Position numbers and translations under genes: made by a program. The notes beneath the pieces were generated by a model. It ran no database searches. It was not told the origin of the DNA and saw only the letters and a program-made list of their open reading frames with translations. From NCBI GenBank assembly GCA_036500965.1, contig DASYBC010000074.1, positions 49,953 through 113,952 of the forward strand: a DNA stretch of 64,000 nt, given 5' to 3'. Positions 33,236 to 42,733 of the stretch are shown in pieces; positions within the stretch are counted from its first letter, which is position 1, and each line of letters starts with the position of its first letter. Origin of the DNA: AP-15 sp036500965. Its GTDB lineage: Bacteria > Pseudomonadota > Alphaproteobacteria > ATCC43930 > CGMCC-115725.

Positions 33236-33379
33236 GACACCTATCTGATCTTTGATGGATACGGTCGGAACTCTGGGTCCGATCGGAGCGTCCAGCATCC
33301 CCTGCGATCTCGGTCAGGGTGGTCTCGCGCAATTATCCGGCGCTCCCCTGCGCGGGATCGAACTCCCCACCATCCAAGC

Positions 33380-34297
33380 CTAGACGGGACGGCCGTACAT
33401 TCCAAGATGTTTTTGACCGCCGGAGCGCGCACCGGCCCGGTCGGTTTTACCCAGGCGCGCAACGATACAGCGCTCAAAACCGGCAAGGTCGCGCTCGATG
33501 CCATCGATAGCAAGGCCCTGAGCCTCGAAAATCGCGATTGCGGCGGTCGCCTGCCCGGCGCTGATCTCCACCGCCAGAATCCCGCCGGACGCCAACAGCA
33601 CCGGCACCGCCGGGGCAATGCTCCGATAGGCGTCAAGACCATCCTCGCCGCCGTCGAGGGCGCGGCGCGGATCATAGCGGCCAACCTCTGGCGGCAGCCC
33701 GGCAAGCTCGCCGGTGGCGATGTAAGGCAGATTTGCGACGATCGCCTCAAACCGCCCCGATATCGGCGAGCCCCAGTCGCCGACGAAGAACCGGGCGCGC
33801 TTTGCTAGGCCCAGCGCCGCCGCGTTGCTGCGGGCCGTCCGCACTGCGCCTAGGGCGATATCGACGCCAAACCCGACGGTCTCCGGACATTCGGAAAGCA
33901 GTGCCAGCAGCAGACATCCGGTCCCGGTCCCGAGATCGAGAAAGCGGAGCGGGGCGCTGCGATCGGTGATCCGGCCGAGCACTGCCTCGACAAGCGTCTC
34001 GCTGTCCGGCCGCGGATCGAGGGTGTCGGCCGACAAGATGAACGGCAACCCCCAGAACTCGCGCCGCCCGAAAATGCGGCTCGGCGGCTCGCCCGCGATG
34101 AGCCGTCTGAGCGCGTGGCGCAGGCGATCGGCCTCGACGGGATCGAGCCGGCGCTCGGAACGGCCCAGCACCTCGGCCGCGGAAAGCCGCAGCAACCCGC
34201 AGATCAGCCGCCGGGCGTGGCGCCGGGGCTCGTCGAACCCGGCCGCCGACAGCGCTGCCGCAGCTTCACCGAGAAGCGACCCGAGCGTGTCCGTGAC
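33380..34297 (-). CDS. prmC: Peptide chain release factor N5-glutamine methyltransferase PrmC
   Basis: The SAM-dependent methyltransferase has motif I FLDLGTGTGCLLLALLSE and the catalytic NLPY (ANLPYIATGE). It methylates the GGQ glutamine of RF1 (prfA is directly upstream). Homology in the N-terminal helical domain begins before the first TTG (34195): SLLGEAAAALSAAGFDEPRR, then HARRLICGLLRLSAAEVLGR. No ATG, GTG or TTG precedes it in frame; I placed the left limit at GTC 34297 (VTDTLGSLL), where GTG would be expected. A start at TTG 34195 would give 271 residues with a truncated N-terminal domain. Confidence 0.88.
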   Translation of the reverse strand, partial: VTDTLGSLLGEAAAALSAAGFDEPRRHARRLICGLLRLSAAEVLGRSERRLDPVEADRLRHALRRLIAGEPPSRIFGRREFWGLPFILSADTLDPRPDSETLVEAVLGRITDRSAPLRFLDLGTGTGCLLLALLSECPETVGFGVDIALGAVRTARSNAAALGLAKRARFFVGDWGSPISGRFEAIVANLPYIATGELAGLPPEVGRYDPRRALDGGEDGLDAYRSIAPAVPVLLASGGILAVEISAGQATAAIAIFEAQGLAIDGIERDLAGFERCIVARLGKTDRAGARSGGQKHLGMYGRPV

Positions 34298-34305
34298 CCG
34301 GCCCC

Positions 34306-35384
<1,079 letters not shown>

Positions 35385-35388
<4 letters not shown>

Positions 35389-36650
35389 TAGCAGCCCGAT
35401 CCGGCGGCAAGCGCCGCGAGCTTCTGCGGCAAGGCGCCAAGCGCCACCTCGCTCTGCGCGCCGCTGTCAAGGTCGCGCACCACCGCCGTTCCGCGCGCGA
35501 TCTCGTCATCGCCGATCAGCACCGCAACTTTCGCCCCGATCCGGTTCGCGCGCCGCATCCGGCGGGCGAGGTTGCCGGAATAGCCGAGATCGACGACGAG
35601 CCCGCTGCCGCGCAATTCCTCGGCGAGAGCGAGCGCAACCCGCTCGCCCGCGTCGCCGACCGGCACTAGCGCCAATGGCCGCCGTGGCGGCGGCGGCTCG
35701 GCGATCAACATGGCGAGCCGCTCGATGCCGGCGGCCCAGCCGATCCCCGGCATGCTCGGTCCCCCCATCAGCTCGACCAGGCCGTCATAGCGCCCGCCCG
35801 CCAGCACCGTGCCCTGCGCGCCGAGATCAGTGGTGACGAACTCGAAGACGGTGTGCGTGTAGTAATCGAGGCCGCGCACCAGCCGCGGATTGAGCCGATA
35901 GGCGATGCCGAGCCGGTCGACCCCATCGCGAACCCGCGCAAAAAAATCGCGCGAGGCGTCGTTTAGCCAATCGTCGAAGAGCGGCGCGTCGGCATTGATC
36001 CGCGCATCGCCCGGGTCCTTCGAATCGAGTATGCGCAGGGGGTTGGCATGGAGTCGGCGCTGGCTGTCCGGCGACAGCTCGGAGCTGCGCGACGAGAAGT
36101 AGGTGACGAGCGCCTCGCGGTACGCGGCGCGGCTTTCCGGGTCGCCCAGCGAATTGAGCTCGAGGGCCACCCGGTCGCCGATGCCGAGCTCGCCGAGGAT
36201 GCGCCGCCCCAGCGCGATGGCCTCGATATCGGCCTGCGGCTGGGCTACGCCCAGGATCTCCACGTCGATCTGATGGAACTGGCGAAAGCGCCCCTTCTGT
36301 GGCCGCTCGTAGCGGAACATCGGTCCGCTGTAGAAGAATTTGAGCGGTGTCGATTGCGTCAGCCCGTTCGACAACACTGCGCGGACGATGCCGCCGGTGG
36401 CTTCAGGACGCAAGGTGACCTCCTCGCCACCGCGGTCCTTGAAGGTATACATTTCCTTGGCGACGATGTCGGTGTGCTCGCCGATAGGGCGGGCGAACAC
36501 TTCGGTGAACTCAAAGATCGGCGTCGCCATCTCGGCAAAGCCATAGAGCTCGGCGGCGGCGCGCGCCGTGTCGGTGACACGCCGATGGCGTCGTGCCGCT
36601 TCGGGCAACAGATCCTGGGTGCCGCGCGCCGGCTGCAAAAGCTGCATCAA
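35385..36650 (-). CDS. hisS: Histidyl-tRNA synthetase
   Basis: A 421-residue class II synthetase. It has the N-terminal QPARGTQDLLPE, motif 2 FRYERPQKGRFRQFHQIDVE, the histidine-specific LVRGLDYYTHTVFEFV, and motif 3 GIGWAAGIERLAML. The C-terminal anticodon domain starts near LALVPVGD. It charges tRNA-His. It is the first gene of the hisS-prfA-prmC run. MQLL at 36647 may be the true start. Confidence 0.97.
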
Positions 36651-36819
36651 TATCTCTCCGCGCCCGGATCACGATAGCAAAGGAGCCGCGATCGAGCAGT
36701 TCGCATAAGGTGCTGCGTTCCGAGGAACTCCTCAAGTGCCGATGCTCAACGAGCGGCGATCGTGCGACGTTGAAACCGGCTTGGCGGCGCCCGTTGTCCA
36801 ACGACCGGCCCCTCCGGAT

Positions 36820-36848
36820 TTGACTTTGGCCGACCTGCTCCCTATTTT
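36820..36848 (+). promoter_or_regulatory. Promoter of rpmJ
   Basis: TTGACT, 17 bases, then TATTTT, ending 24 bases before the rpmJ ATG. The spacing is ideal for sigma70. Confidence 0.6.
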
Positions 36849-36872
36849 CCGGAACCGCCGAGGAGCCCCGAG

Positions 36873-36998
36873 ATGAAGATCGTCAACTCCCTAAAATCAT
36901 TGAAGAAGCGCGACAAGAACTGTCGTGTCGTGCGGCGCAAGGGCCGTGTCTACATCATCAACAAGACCAATCCGAGGTACAAGGCGCGTCAAGGCTGA
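36873..36998 (+). CDS. rpmJ: 50S ribosomal protein L36
   Basis: A 41-residue protein (MKIVNSLKSLKKRDKNCRVV, then RRKGRVYIINKTNPRYKARQ). It belongs to the alphaproteobacterial L36 form that lacks the full Cys/His zinc set (one Cys only). It binds 23S rRNA in the large subunit. GAGGAG lies before the ATG. Confidence 0.95.
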   Translation: MKIVNSLKSLKKRDKNCRVVRRKGRVYIINKTNPRYKARQG

Positions 36999-37031
36999 CT
37001 GCGACCCTCCCATTCGCGGCGGCGAACCTCG

Positions 37032-38519
37032 ATGAAGATGCCGACGCCTGACGCCGCCGTTCTGCAGCGGCGCACCGAGATTGTCGAGGCGCTGCGGCGG
37101 ATCGTGCCCGGCGAAGGAGTCGTCGTCTCCGAGGCCGAGCGCCGCGTCTATGAGAGCGATGGGCTGACCGCCTATCGCCAGCTGCCGATGGTCGTCGTGC
37201 TGCCGTCCCGTGTCGATGAGGTCGCGGCGGTGCTGCGCTATTGCCAGGAACTAGGTGTTAAAGTCGTGCCGCGCGGCGCCGGCACCTCGCTGTCGGGTGG
37301 CGCCTTGCCGCTGGCCGACGGGGTGCTGCTCGGCATGGCCAAGTTCAACCGCATTCTCGACATCGATTACGATAACCGCTGCGTCACCGCCCAGCCGGGG
37401 GTCACCAACCTGGCGCTGACCCAGGCGGTCGAGCATGCCGGCTTCTACTACGCGCCCGACCCGTCGAGCCAGATCGCCTGCACGATCGGCGGCAATGTCG
37501 CCGAGAACTCGGGCGGCGTGCATTGCCTCAAATACGGGTTGACCACCAACAATATCCTCGGCGTCGAGATGGTGCTGATTGACGGCGAGATCATCCGCCT
37601 CGGCGGCAAGCATTTCGATTCCGAGGGTTATGATTTGCTCGGCGTGATGACTGGGTCCGAAGGGCTGCTCGGCGTCGTCACCGAAGTCACCGTGCGCATC
37701 CTGCCCAAGCCGACCGCGGCGCGCGCCTTGCTGGTCGGGTTCGCAACGCCTCAGGACGCCGGCAATTGCGTCGCCGCGATCATCGCCGCCGGCGTCATTC
37801 CGAGCGGCATGGAAATGATGGACCGGCCGGCGATCCACGCCGCCGAGGCGTTTGTCAGGGCCGGCTATCCGCTTGATGTCGAAGCGATGCTGATCGTCGA
37901 GCTCGATGGTGCCCCGGCCGAGATCGAGCATCTGCTCAGCACGGTCGAGGGGCTCGCCCGCGATCATCGGGCCACGACGATCCGAAAAAGCCGCGGCGAT
38001 GCCGAACGCCTCGCCTTCTGGTCCGGGCGCAAGGCCGCCTTTCCCGCAGTCGGGCGGATCTCGCCGGATTACTATTGCATGGACGGCACCATCCCGCGTG
38101 CCCGCATGGCCGAGGTGTTGCGTCGGATGAGCGAGCTGTCCGACCGCTACGGGCTTGGTGTCGCCAATGTGTTTCACGCCGGTGACGGCAACCTGCATCC
38201 GCTGATCCTCTACGACGCCAACAAGCCCGGCGAAATCGAGCGCGCCGAGGCATTCGGGTCGGACATCCTGCGGCTTTGCGTTGAGGTCGGCGGCGTATTG
38301 ACCGGCGAGCATGGGGTCGGCGTCGAAAAGCGCGACCTGATGGGCGTCATGTTCGACGCCAGCGACCTCGCGCACCAGCAGCGGCTGAAATGCGCTTTCG
38401 ATCCCGACGGCCTCTTAAACCCCGGCAAAGTCTTCCCGCAGCTCCACCGCTGCGCCGAGCTCGGCCGCCTTCACGTCCACGCCGGCCAAGTGCCGTTCCC
38501 CGACCTGCCCCGGTTCTGA
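37032..38519 (+). CDS. glcD: Glycolate oxidase FAD subunit GlcD
   Basis: A 495-residue FAD-linked oxidase. It has the PCMH FAD domain (VKVVPRGAGTSLSGGALPLA, then GGNVAENSGGVHCLKYGLTT) and a C-terminal FAD oxidase part with HAGDGNLHPL and TGEHGVGVEKRD. With GlcE and GlcF it oxidises glycolate to glyoxylate and passes electrons to the respiratory chain. The order glcD-glcE-glcF is standard. Confidence 0.95.
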   Translation: MKMPTPDAAVLQRRTEIVEALRRIVPGEGVVVSEAERRVYESDGLTAYRQLPMVVVLPSRVDEVAAVLRYCQELGVKVVPRGAGTSLSGGALPLADGVLLGMAKFNRILDIDYDNRCVTAQPGVTNLALTQAVEHAGFYYAPDPSSQIACTIGGNVAENSGGVHCLKYGLTTNNILGVEMVLIDGEIIRLGGKHFDSEGYDLLGVMTGSEGLLGVVTEVTVRILPKPTAARALLVGFATPQDAGNCVAAIIAAGVIPSGMEMMDRPAIHAAEAFVRAGYPLDVEAMLIVELDGAPAEIEHLLSTVEGLARDHRATTIRKSRGDAERLAFWSGRKAAFPAVGRISPDYYCMDGTIPRARMAEVLRRMSELSDRYGLGVANVFHAGDGNLHPLILYDANKPGEIERAEAFGSDILRLCVEVGGVLTGEHGVGVEKRDLMGVMFDASDLAHQQRLKCAFDPDGLLNPGKVFPQLHRCAELGRLHVHAGQVPFPDLPRF

Positions 38520-38584
38520 GCGCGGCACCCGGCGAGGAGCTGCCACGCAACACAGCCATCCGATCCTGAGGCATGTGGCGTGAG

Positions 38585-38606
38585 ATTGCGTCGCTGCGCT
38601 CGCAAT
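38585..38606. repeat. Short palindromic intergenic repeat
   Basis: ATTGCG-TCGCTGCGCT-CGCAAT between glcD and glcE matches a dispersed palindrome (TTGCTTCGCTGCGCTCGCAA-type) common between genes in alphaproteobacteria. It could fold in the mRNA and separate glcD from glcE. Confidence 0.5.
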
Positions 38607-38620
38607 GACATCGTGCCGGC

Positions 38621-39844
38621 GTGACACGGTTCTCGCCCGGCGATTTGACGGAGCTGCGCGATGCGGTCGGCGAGGCGCTGGCCGCGGAGGAGCCGCTTGA
38701 GCTGGTGGCGGGCGGGTCGAAGCGCAGCCTCGGCCATCCCATGCAGACGCCGCACACGCTCGATCTGTCGAAGTTTGCCGGCATCCGCAGCTACGAGCCC
38801 GGCGAACTGGTATTGACGGCGGCTGCGGCAACCCCGCTTGACCAAATCGAGGCGGTACTGGCCAAGCATGAGCAGATGCTAGCTTTCGAACCGCCGGATT
38901 GGCAGGCTCTTCTGGGCGCGCAGGAGGCGCAGCCGACCCTCGGCGGCGTGCTCGCCTGCAACCTCTCAGGGCCGCGTCGGATCAAGACCGGCGCCGCCCG
39001 CGACCATTTTCTCGGCTTTCGCGGGGTCAGCGGCCGGGGCGAAATCTTCAAATCCGGCGGCAAGGTCGTCAAGAACGTCACCGGCTACGACCTTTCGAAG
39101 CTGATGGCCGGCTCTTACGGCACCCTCGCCGCACTCGAGGAGGTGACGGTCAAGGTGCTGCCGCAGCCCGAGCGCGGCGCTACGATCATGCTCTGCGGTC
39201 TCGACCCCGCGACCGCGACGCGATCGATGAGCCGGGCGCTCGCCTCGCCGCACGAGGTCTCGGGCGCCGCCTATCTGCCGGCGGCCTCGACCGCGGCCTT
39301 GACCTCGCTGTCGGAAATGCCGGGGGTCGCGGCACTTCGCCTCGAAGGTCCAGCACCCTCGGTCGCCTTCCGCCGCGGGCGGCTGCTGGCGGAGCTGGCG
39401 GCTGAGTGCGAATCGACGGTGATCGATGGCCAAGCCTCGGCAGCATTTTGGCGGGCGATCCGCGATGTCGAGCCGCTGGTACGTCTCCCCGACCGCGCCG
39501 TGTGGCGCGTTTCGGTCGCCCCGTCCCGCGGCGCCGAATTCGGCGAGACGATCGCGCGCCGGCTCGATGCCACCTGGTATCTCGATTGGGGCGGCGGGCT
39601 CGTGTGGATTGCGGTTTTCGGTGCCGAGGATGGCGGCGCCGCAGAGATTCGCGCCACGATCACTGGGTCCGACGGGCACGGCACCGGACATGCCACTCTG
39701 GTCAAGGGCTCGGCGGCGCTGCGCCGCACGGTGCCGGTGTTCGAGCCGCAGCCCCCGGCGCTGGCGGCGCTCGCCGCCAGGGTCAAGGCCGGTTTCGACC
39801 CGCACCATATCCTGAACCCAGGCCGCCTGGTCGAGCGGAGCTGA
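38621..39844 (+). CDS. glcE: Glycolate oxidase FAD-binding subunit GlcE
   Basis: A 407-residue protein from GTG 38621. It has a reduced PCMH FAD domain: ELVAGGSKRSLGHPM, then PTLGGVLACNLSGPRRIKTG and SGGKVVKNVTGYDLSKLMAG. It lacks the full C-terminal cap of GlcD and ends with DPHHILNPGRL, typical of GlcE. It works in the GlcDEF complex. It follows glcD by about 100 bases that include a palindrome. Confidence 0.94.
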   Translation: MTRFSPGDLTELRDAVGEALAAEEPLELVAGGSKRSLGHPMQTPHTLDLSKFAGIRSYEPGELVLTAAAATPLDQIEAVLAKHEQMLAFEPPDWQALLGAQEAQPTLGGVLACNLSGPRRIKTGAARDHFLGFRGVSGRGEIFKSGGKVVKNVTGYDLSKLMAGSYGTLAALEEVTVKVLPQPERGATIMLCGLDPATATRSMSRALASPHEVSGAAYLPAASTAALTSLSEMPGVAALRLEGPAPSVAFRRGRLLAELAAECESTVIDGQASAAFWRAIRDVEPLVRLPDRAVWRVSVAPSRGAEFGETIARRLDATWYLDWGGGLVWIAVFGAEDGGAAEIRATITGSDGHGTGHATLVKGSAALRRTVPVFEPQPPALAALAARVKAGFDPHHILNPGRLVERS

Positions 39845-39848
39845 ACCC

Positions 39849-41324
39849 GTGCGCACCGATTTCACCAATGAGCAGCTTGCGGATCCCGATACGGCGCAAT
39901 CCGAAAAGATTTTGCGAACCTGCACCCATTGCGGGTTCTGCACCGCGACCTGCCCGACCTATTTGTTGCTCGGCGACGAGCTCGACGGGCCGCGCGGCCG
40001 CATCTACCTGATCAAAGAGATGCTGGCCGGCGAAAAGGTTACCGCCGACACGGTCAAGCACATCGACCGCTGCCTCTCGTGCCTTTCATGCATGACGACC
40101 TGCCCGTCGGGGGTCAATTACATGCACCTCGTCGACCACGCCCGGCGCTGGATCGAGGCGAAATACCGCCGGCCGCGGGGCGAACGGGCGTTGCGGCGGA
40201 TGCTCGGAACCGTCCTGTCCCGACCTTCGCTGTTCCGCCTGGCGCTGCGCTGCGCCGCTCTCGGCAAGCCCTTCGCAGGACTTCTACCGAAACCTCTCGC
40301 CCCGCTGTTGACGCTGGCCCCGGCCTCGGTTCCCGCCGCATCGCCGACCGAGCGACGGCGCTTCTTCCCGGCCGAGGGCGAGCGGCGGATGCGGGTGGCG
40401 CTGCTCGCCGGCTGCGCCCAGCTGGTGCTCGCCCCCGAGATCAACGAGGCGACGATCCGGCTGTTGACCCGCCACGGCTGCGAAGTTGTTTTGCCGCAGG
40501 GCAGCGGCTGCTGCGGGTCGCTTGCCCACCATCTCGGCCAGGAAGAATCGGCGCTCGCTTTCGCCCGGGCTGACATCGACGCTTGGGAGCGCGAACGCGT
40601 CGCCGGCGGGCTCGATGCGATCGTGATCAACGCGTCCGGCTGCGGCACGACGGTCAAGGACTATGGATTTATGCTGCGCGAGGACGCGGCATACGCTGAC
40701 AAGGCCGCGCGGATCGCCGCCCTGGCGCGCGACGTGACCGAGGTGATCGACGCGCTCGGCCTGCACGAGCCGGCTTCGGACGCTGCCGCCCTCGGCCGTC
40801 GCGTCGCCTATCACTCCGCCTGCTCGATGCAGCACGGCCAGCGCATTCACCGCCTGCCAAAAGTGCTGCTGGCGCGCGCCGGGTTCGAGGTGATCGACGT
40901 GCCGGAAGGGCACCTGTGCTGCGGCTCGGCCGGAACCTATAATCTGCTGCAGCCGGAAATCGCCGAAAAGCTGCGCCAGCGCAAGCTCGCCAACATCACC
41001 AAAACCGAGCCCGATCTCGTCGCCACCGGCAATATCGGCTGCATTACCCAGCTCGCCGGCGGCTCGCCCGTGCCGGTCGTGCACACGGTCGAGCTTCTCG
41101 ACTGGGCCACCGGCGGCCTGGCGCCGAAGGCCCTTGCCTCGGGTCAGCCGGCGCGCCGGCGGGCAATCGCCGGGATCAGCAGCGACAGCGACAGCGCTGC
41201 GGCGCCAATCGCCGCCGGTGCAAGCCAGTCAGCGCTGCCAAGCATGACCCGCTGCCCGGCCGCGCCGAATTCGACATATGCGATCGTCATCGGCAATTGG
41301 CCGAGAAGCGAACCGAACGCGTAA
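39849..41324 (+). CDS. glcF: Glycolate oxidase iron-sulfur subunit GlcF (with C-terminal extension)
   Basis: A 491-residue protein. Two 4Fe-4S motifs (CTHCGFCTATCP and CLSCLSCMTTCP) lie near the N-terminus, and two CCG domains (GCCGSLAHHL and LCCGSAGTYN) follow. The family normally ends near residue 430 (VELLDWATGG). Here the frame stays open for 62 more residues, antisense to the TVP38-like gene. These extra residues are low-complexity and probably reflect loss of the usual stop. Confidence 0.93.
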   Translation: MRTDFTNEQLADPDTAQSEKILRTCTHCGFCTATCPTYLLLGDELDGPRGRIYLIKEMLAGEKVTADTVKHIDRCLSCLSCMTTCPSGVNYMHLVDHARRWIEAKYRRPRGERALRRMLGTVLSRPSLFRLALRCAALGKPFAGLLPKPLAPLLTLAPASVPAASPTERRRFFPAEGERRMRVALLAGCAQLVLAPEINEATIRLLTRHGCEVVLPQGSGCCGSLAHHLGQEESALAFARADIDAWERERVAGGLDAIVINASGCGTTVKDYGFMLREDAAYADKAARIAALARDVTEVIDALGLHEPASDAAALGRRVAYHSACSMQHGQRIHRLPKVLLARAGFEVIDVPEGHLCCGSAGTYNLLQPEIAEKLRQRKLANITKTEPDLVATGNIGCITQLAGGSPVPVVHTVELLDWATGGLAPKALASGQPARRRAIAGISSDSDSAAAPIAAGASQSALPSMTRCPAAPNSTYAIVIGNWPRSEPNA

Positions 41325-41827
41325 GCCCCCAGCGGCATCCGCGTCAGCCCCAGACCATAATTGCCGAGGCTGTGCGGCATGACCGGGATCAGCCGCAGCA
41401 ACGCCACCGCACGCCAGCCGCCGCGTTCGACCCGGTCGAGGAGCGGTCGCATCCGGGCATTGCGGTCGAGGCCGAACAGACCGGAATTGATATAGCGCGC
41501 GACCAGGAAGCCTGCGACCGCGCCAGCGACGCTGCCGGTCGCCGCCCAAAAAGTCCCTGATCCGATGCCGAACAGCAGCCCGGCCAGGATCGCCAGCAAG
41601 GTGCGCGGAACAAACAGCAGGCTCGCGGCAATATGGATAGCAAGATAAATCAGCGGCGCTGCCGGATAGCGGCCGATCGCGGTTGCGACCGCGGCCGGGT
41701 CGAGGGCCGCACGCCAATGCCAGGCAGCGGCGATCCCGACCATCAGCAGCCCAAGCGCCACTATCGGGATCGCCCGGCGCAGGCCGGCGCCGGGCAGCTC
41801 CCGCACCGTTTTCACGTTGGCTGTCAT
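41144..41827 (-). CDS. TVP38/TMEM64-family (VTT) membrane protein
   Basis: A 227-residue membrane protein with about six hydrophobic segments. It has the VTT core: FVPRTLLAILAGLLFGIGSG, then FWAATGSVAGAVAGFLVARY, and LRLIPVMPHSLGNYGLGLTR. The family contains DedA-like lipid carriers or scramblases. Its ATG overlaps the GT2 stop (ATGA), so the two may act together, for example on a lipid-linked sugar. This is an inference. Confidence 0.87.
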   Translation of the reverse strand: MTANVKTVRELPGAGLRRAIPIVALGLLMVGIAAAWHWRAALDPAAVATAIGRYPAAPLIYLAIHIAASLLFVPRTLLAILAGLLFGIGSGTFWAATGSVAGAVAGFLVARYINSGLFGLDRNARMRPLLDRVERGGWRAVALLRLIPVMPHSLGNYGLGLTRMPLGAYAFGSLLGQLPMTIAYVEFGAAGQRVMLGSADWLAPAAIGAAALSLSLLIPAIARRRAG

Positions 41828-42597
41828 CGCAACGCCGAAACCGAGGACGAAACCGATCCCGTCGGAGCGGCCTCAGCCGCATCTACAGGCACCTCGCCGA
41901 CGAGATGCGGCTGGCCAGCGCGGCGCTGCAGCCACAGCACGCCGAATAGGTCGACGATGCCGACGCCAAGCCGGTCGAGCACGCCATAATTCGAGACACC
42001 GCGGCGGCGTGCGCGGTGATTGACCGGCACCGAGCGCACCGTTCCGCCGGCGCGCAGCACCAGCGCCGGCAAAAACCGGTGCATGTGGTCGAAATCGGGC
42101 AAATCGAGGAACAGCGCGCGCGGAAACAGCTTTAGGCCGCACCCGGTGTCCGGGGTGTTGTCGCCGAGCAGCCGCGCCCTGATCCGGTTCGCTACGCGCG
42201 AGGCGGCGCGCTTTGACCAGCTGTCCTGCCGGTTGCGGCGATAGCCGGCGATCAATAGCGGTGGGTTTGCCGGGGCAGCCCGAGCGAGGCGCCACAATTG
42301 CGGCAGATCGGCCGGGTCGTTTTGACCGTCGCCATCGAGGGTGGCGACCCATTCGGAATGCGCCGCCCGCACCCCGGTGCGAATTGCCGCGCTTTGTCCG
42401 CAGCTCCGCGCGTGGCGCAGCAGCCTCACACGCGGCCCGAACCGCATGATTTCGGCGGCGGTCGCATCGGTGCTGCCGTCATCGACGTAAATGATCTCAT
42501 AGCTGAGCAAGCCGTCGAGCGCCCGCCCGATCTCGGCGACCAGGGGGGCAACATTTTCGGCTTCGTTTTTGACCGGGACAACTACGGACAGATCCAT
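41824..42597 (-). CDS. GT2 family glycosyltransferase (dolichol-phosphate mannosyltransferase-like)
   Basis: A 257-residue protein from ATG 42597 (MDLSVVVPVKNEAENVAPLV). It has the GT-A nucleotide motif YVDDGSTDAT and the metal-binding VATLDGDGQNDP. A later NTPDTGCGLKLFPRALFLDL and the C-terminal RGVSNYGVLDRLGVGI are usual for polyprenyl-phosphate sugar transferases. It lacks strong C-terminal membrane helices. It probably loads a sugar on a lipid carrier. Upstream starts add unlikely sequence. Confidence 0.88.
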   Translation of the reverse strand: MDLSVVVPVKNEAENVAPLVAEIGRALDGLLSYEIIYVDDGSTDATAAEIMRFGPRVRLLRHARSCGQSAAIRTGVRAAHSEWVATLDGDGQNDPADLPQLWRLARAAPANPPLLIAGYRRNRQDSWSKRAASRVANRIRARLLGDNTPDTGCGLKLFPRALFLDLPDFDHMHRFLPALVLRAGGTVRSVPVNHRARRRGVSNYGVLDRLGVGIVDLFGVLWLQRRAGQPHLVGEVPVDAAEAAPTGSVSSSVSALR

Positions 42598-42733
42598 GTG
42601 CGACAACCAGATATGCAACTGCCCAAAGGCGGGCGCAATCACACGGTGAAGGCCGCTGAATGCTCGCGCTACAACGGGCGGCGCATGTACCATGTTCCCC
42701 TACATTGAAGCGAATCGCCTTGGGAGAAACTCA

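Noticed and set aside
33340..33380. A tRNA-like GGGATCGAACTCCCC segment
   Set aside because: It lacks the T-loop consensus and no cloverleaf can be drawn around it.
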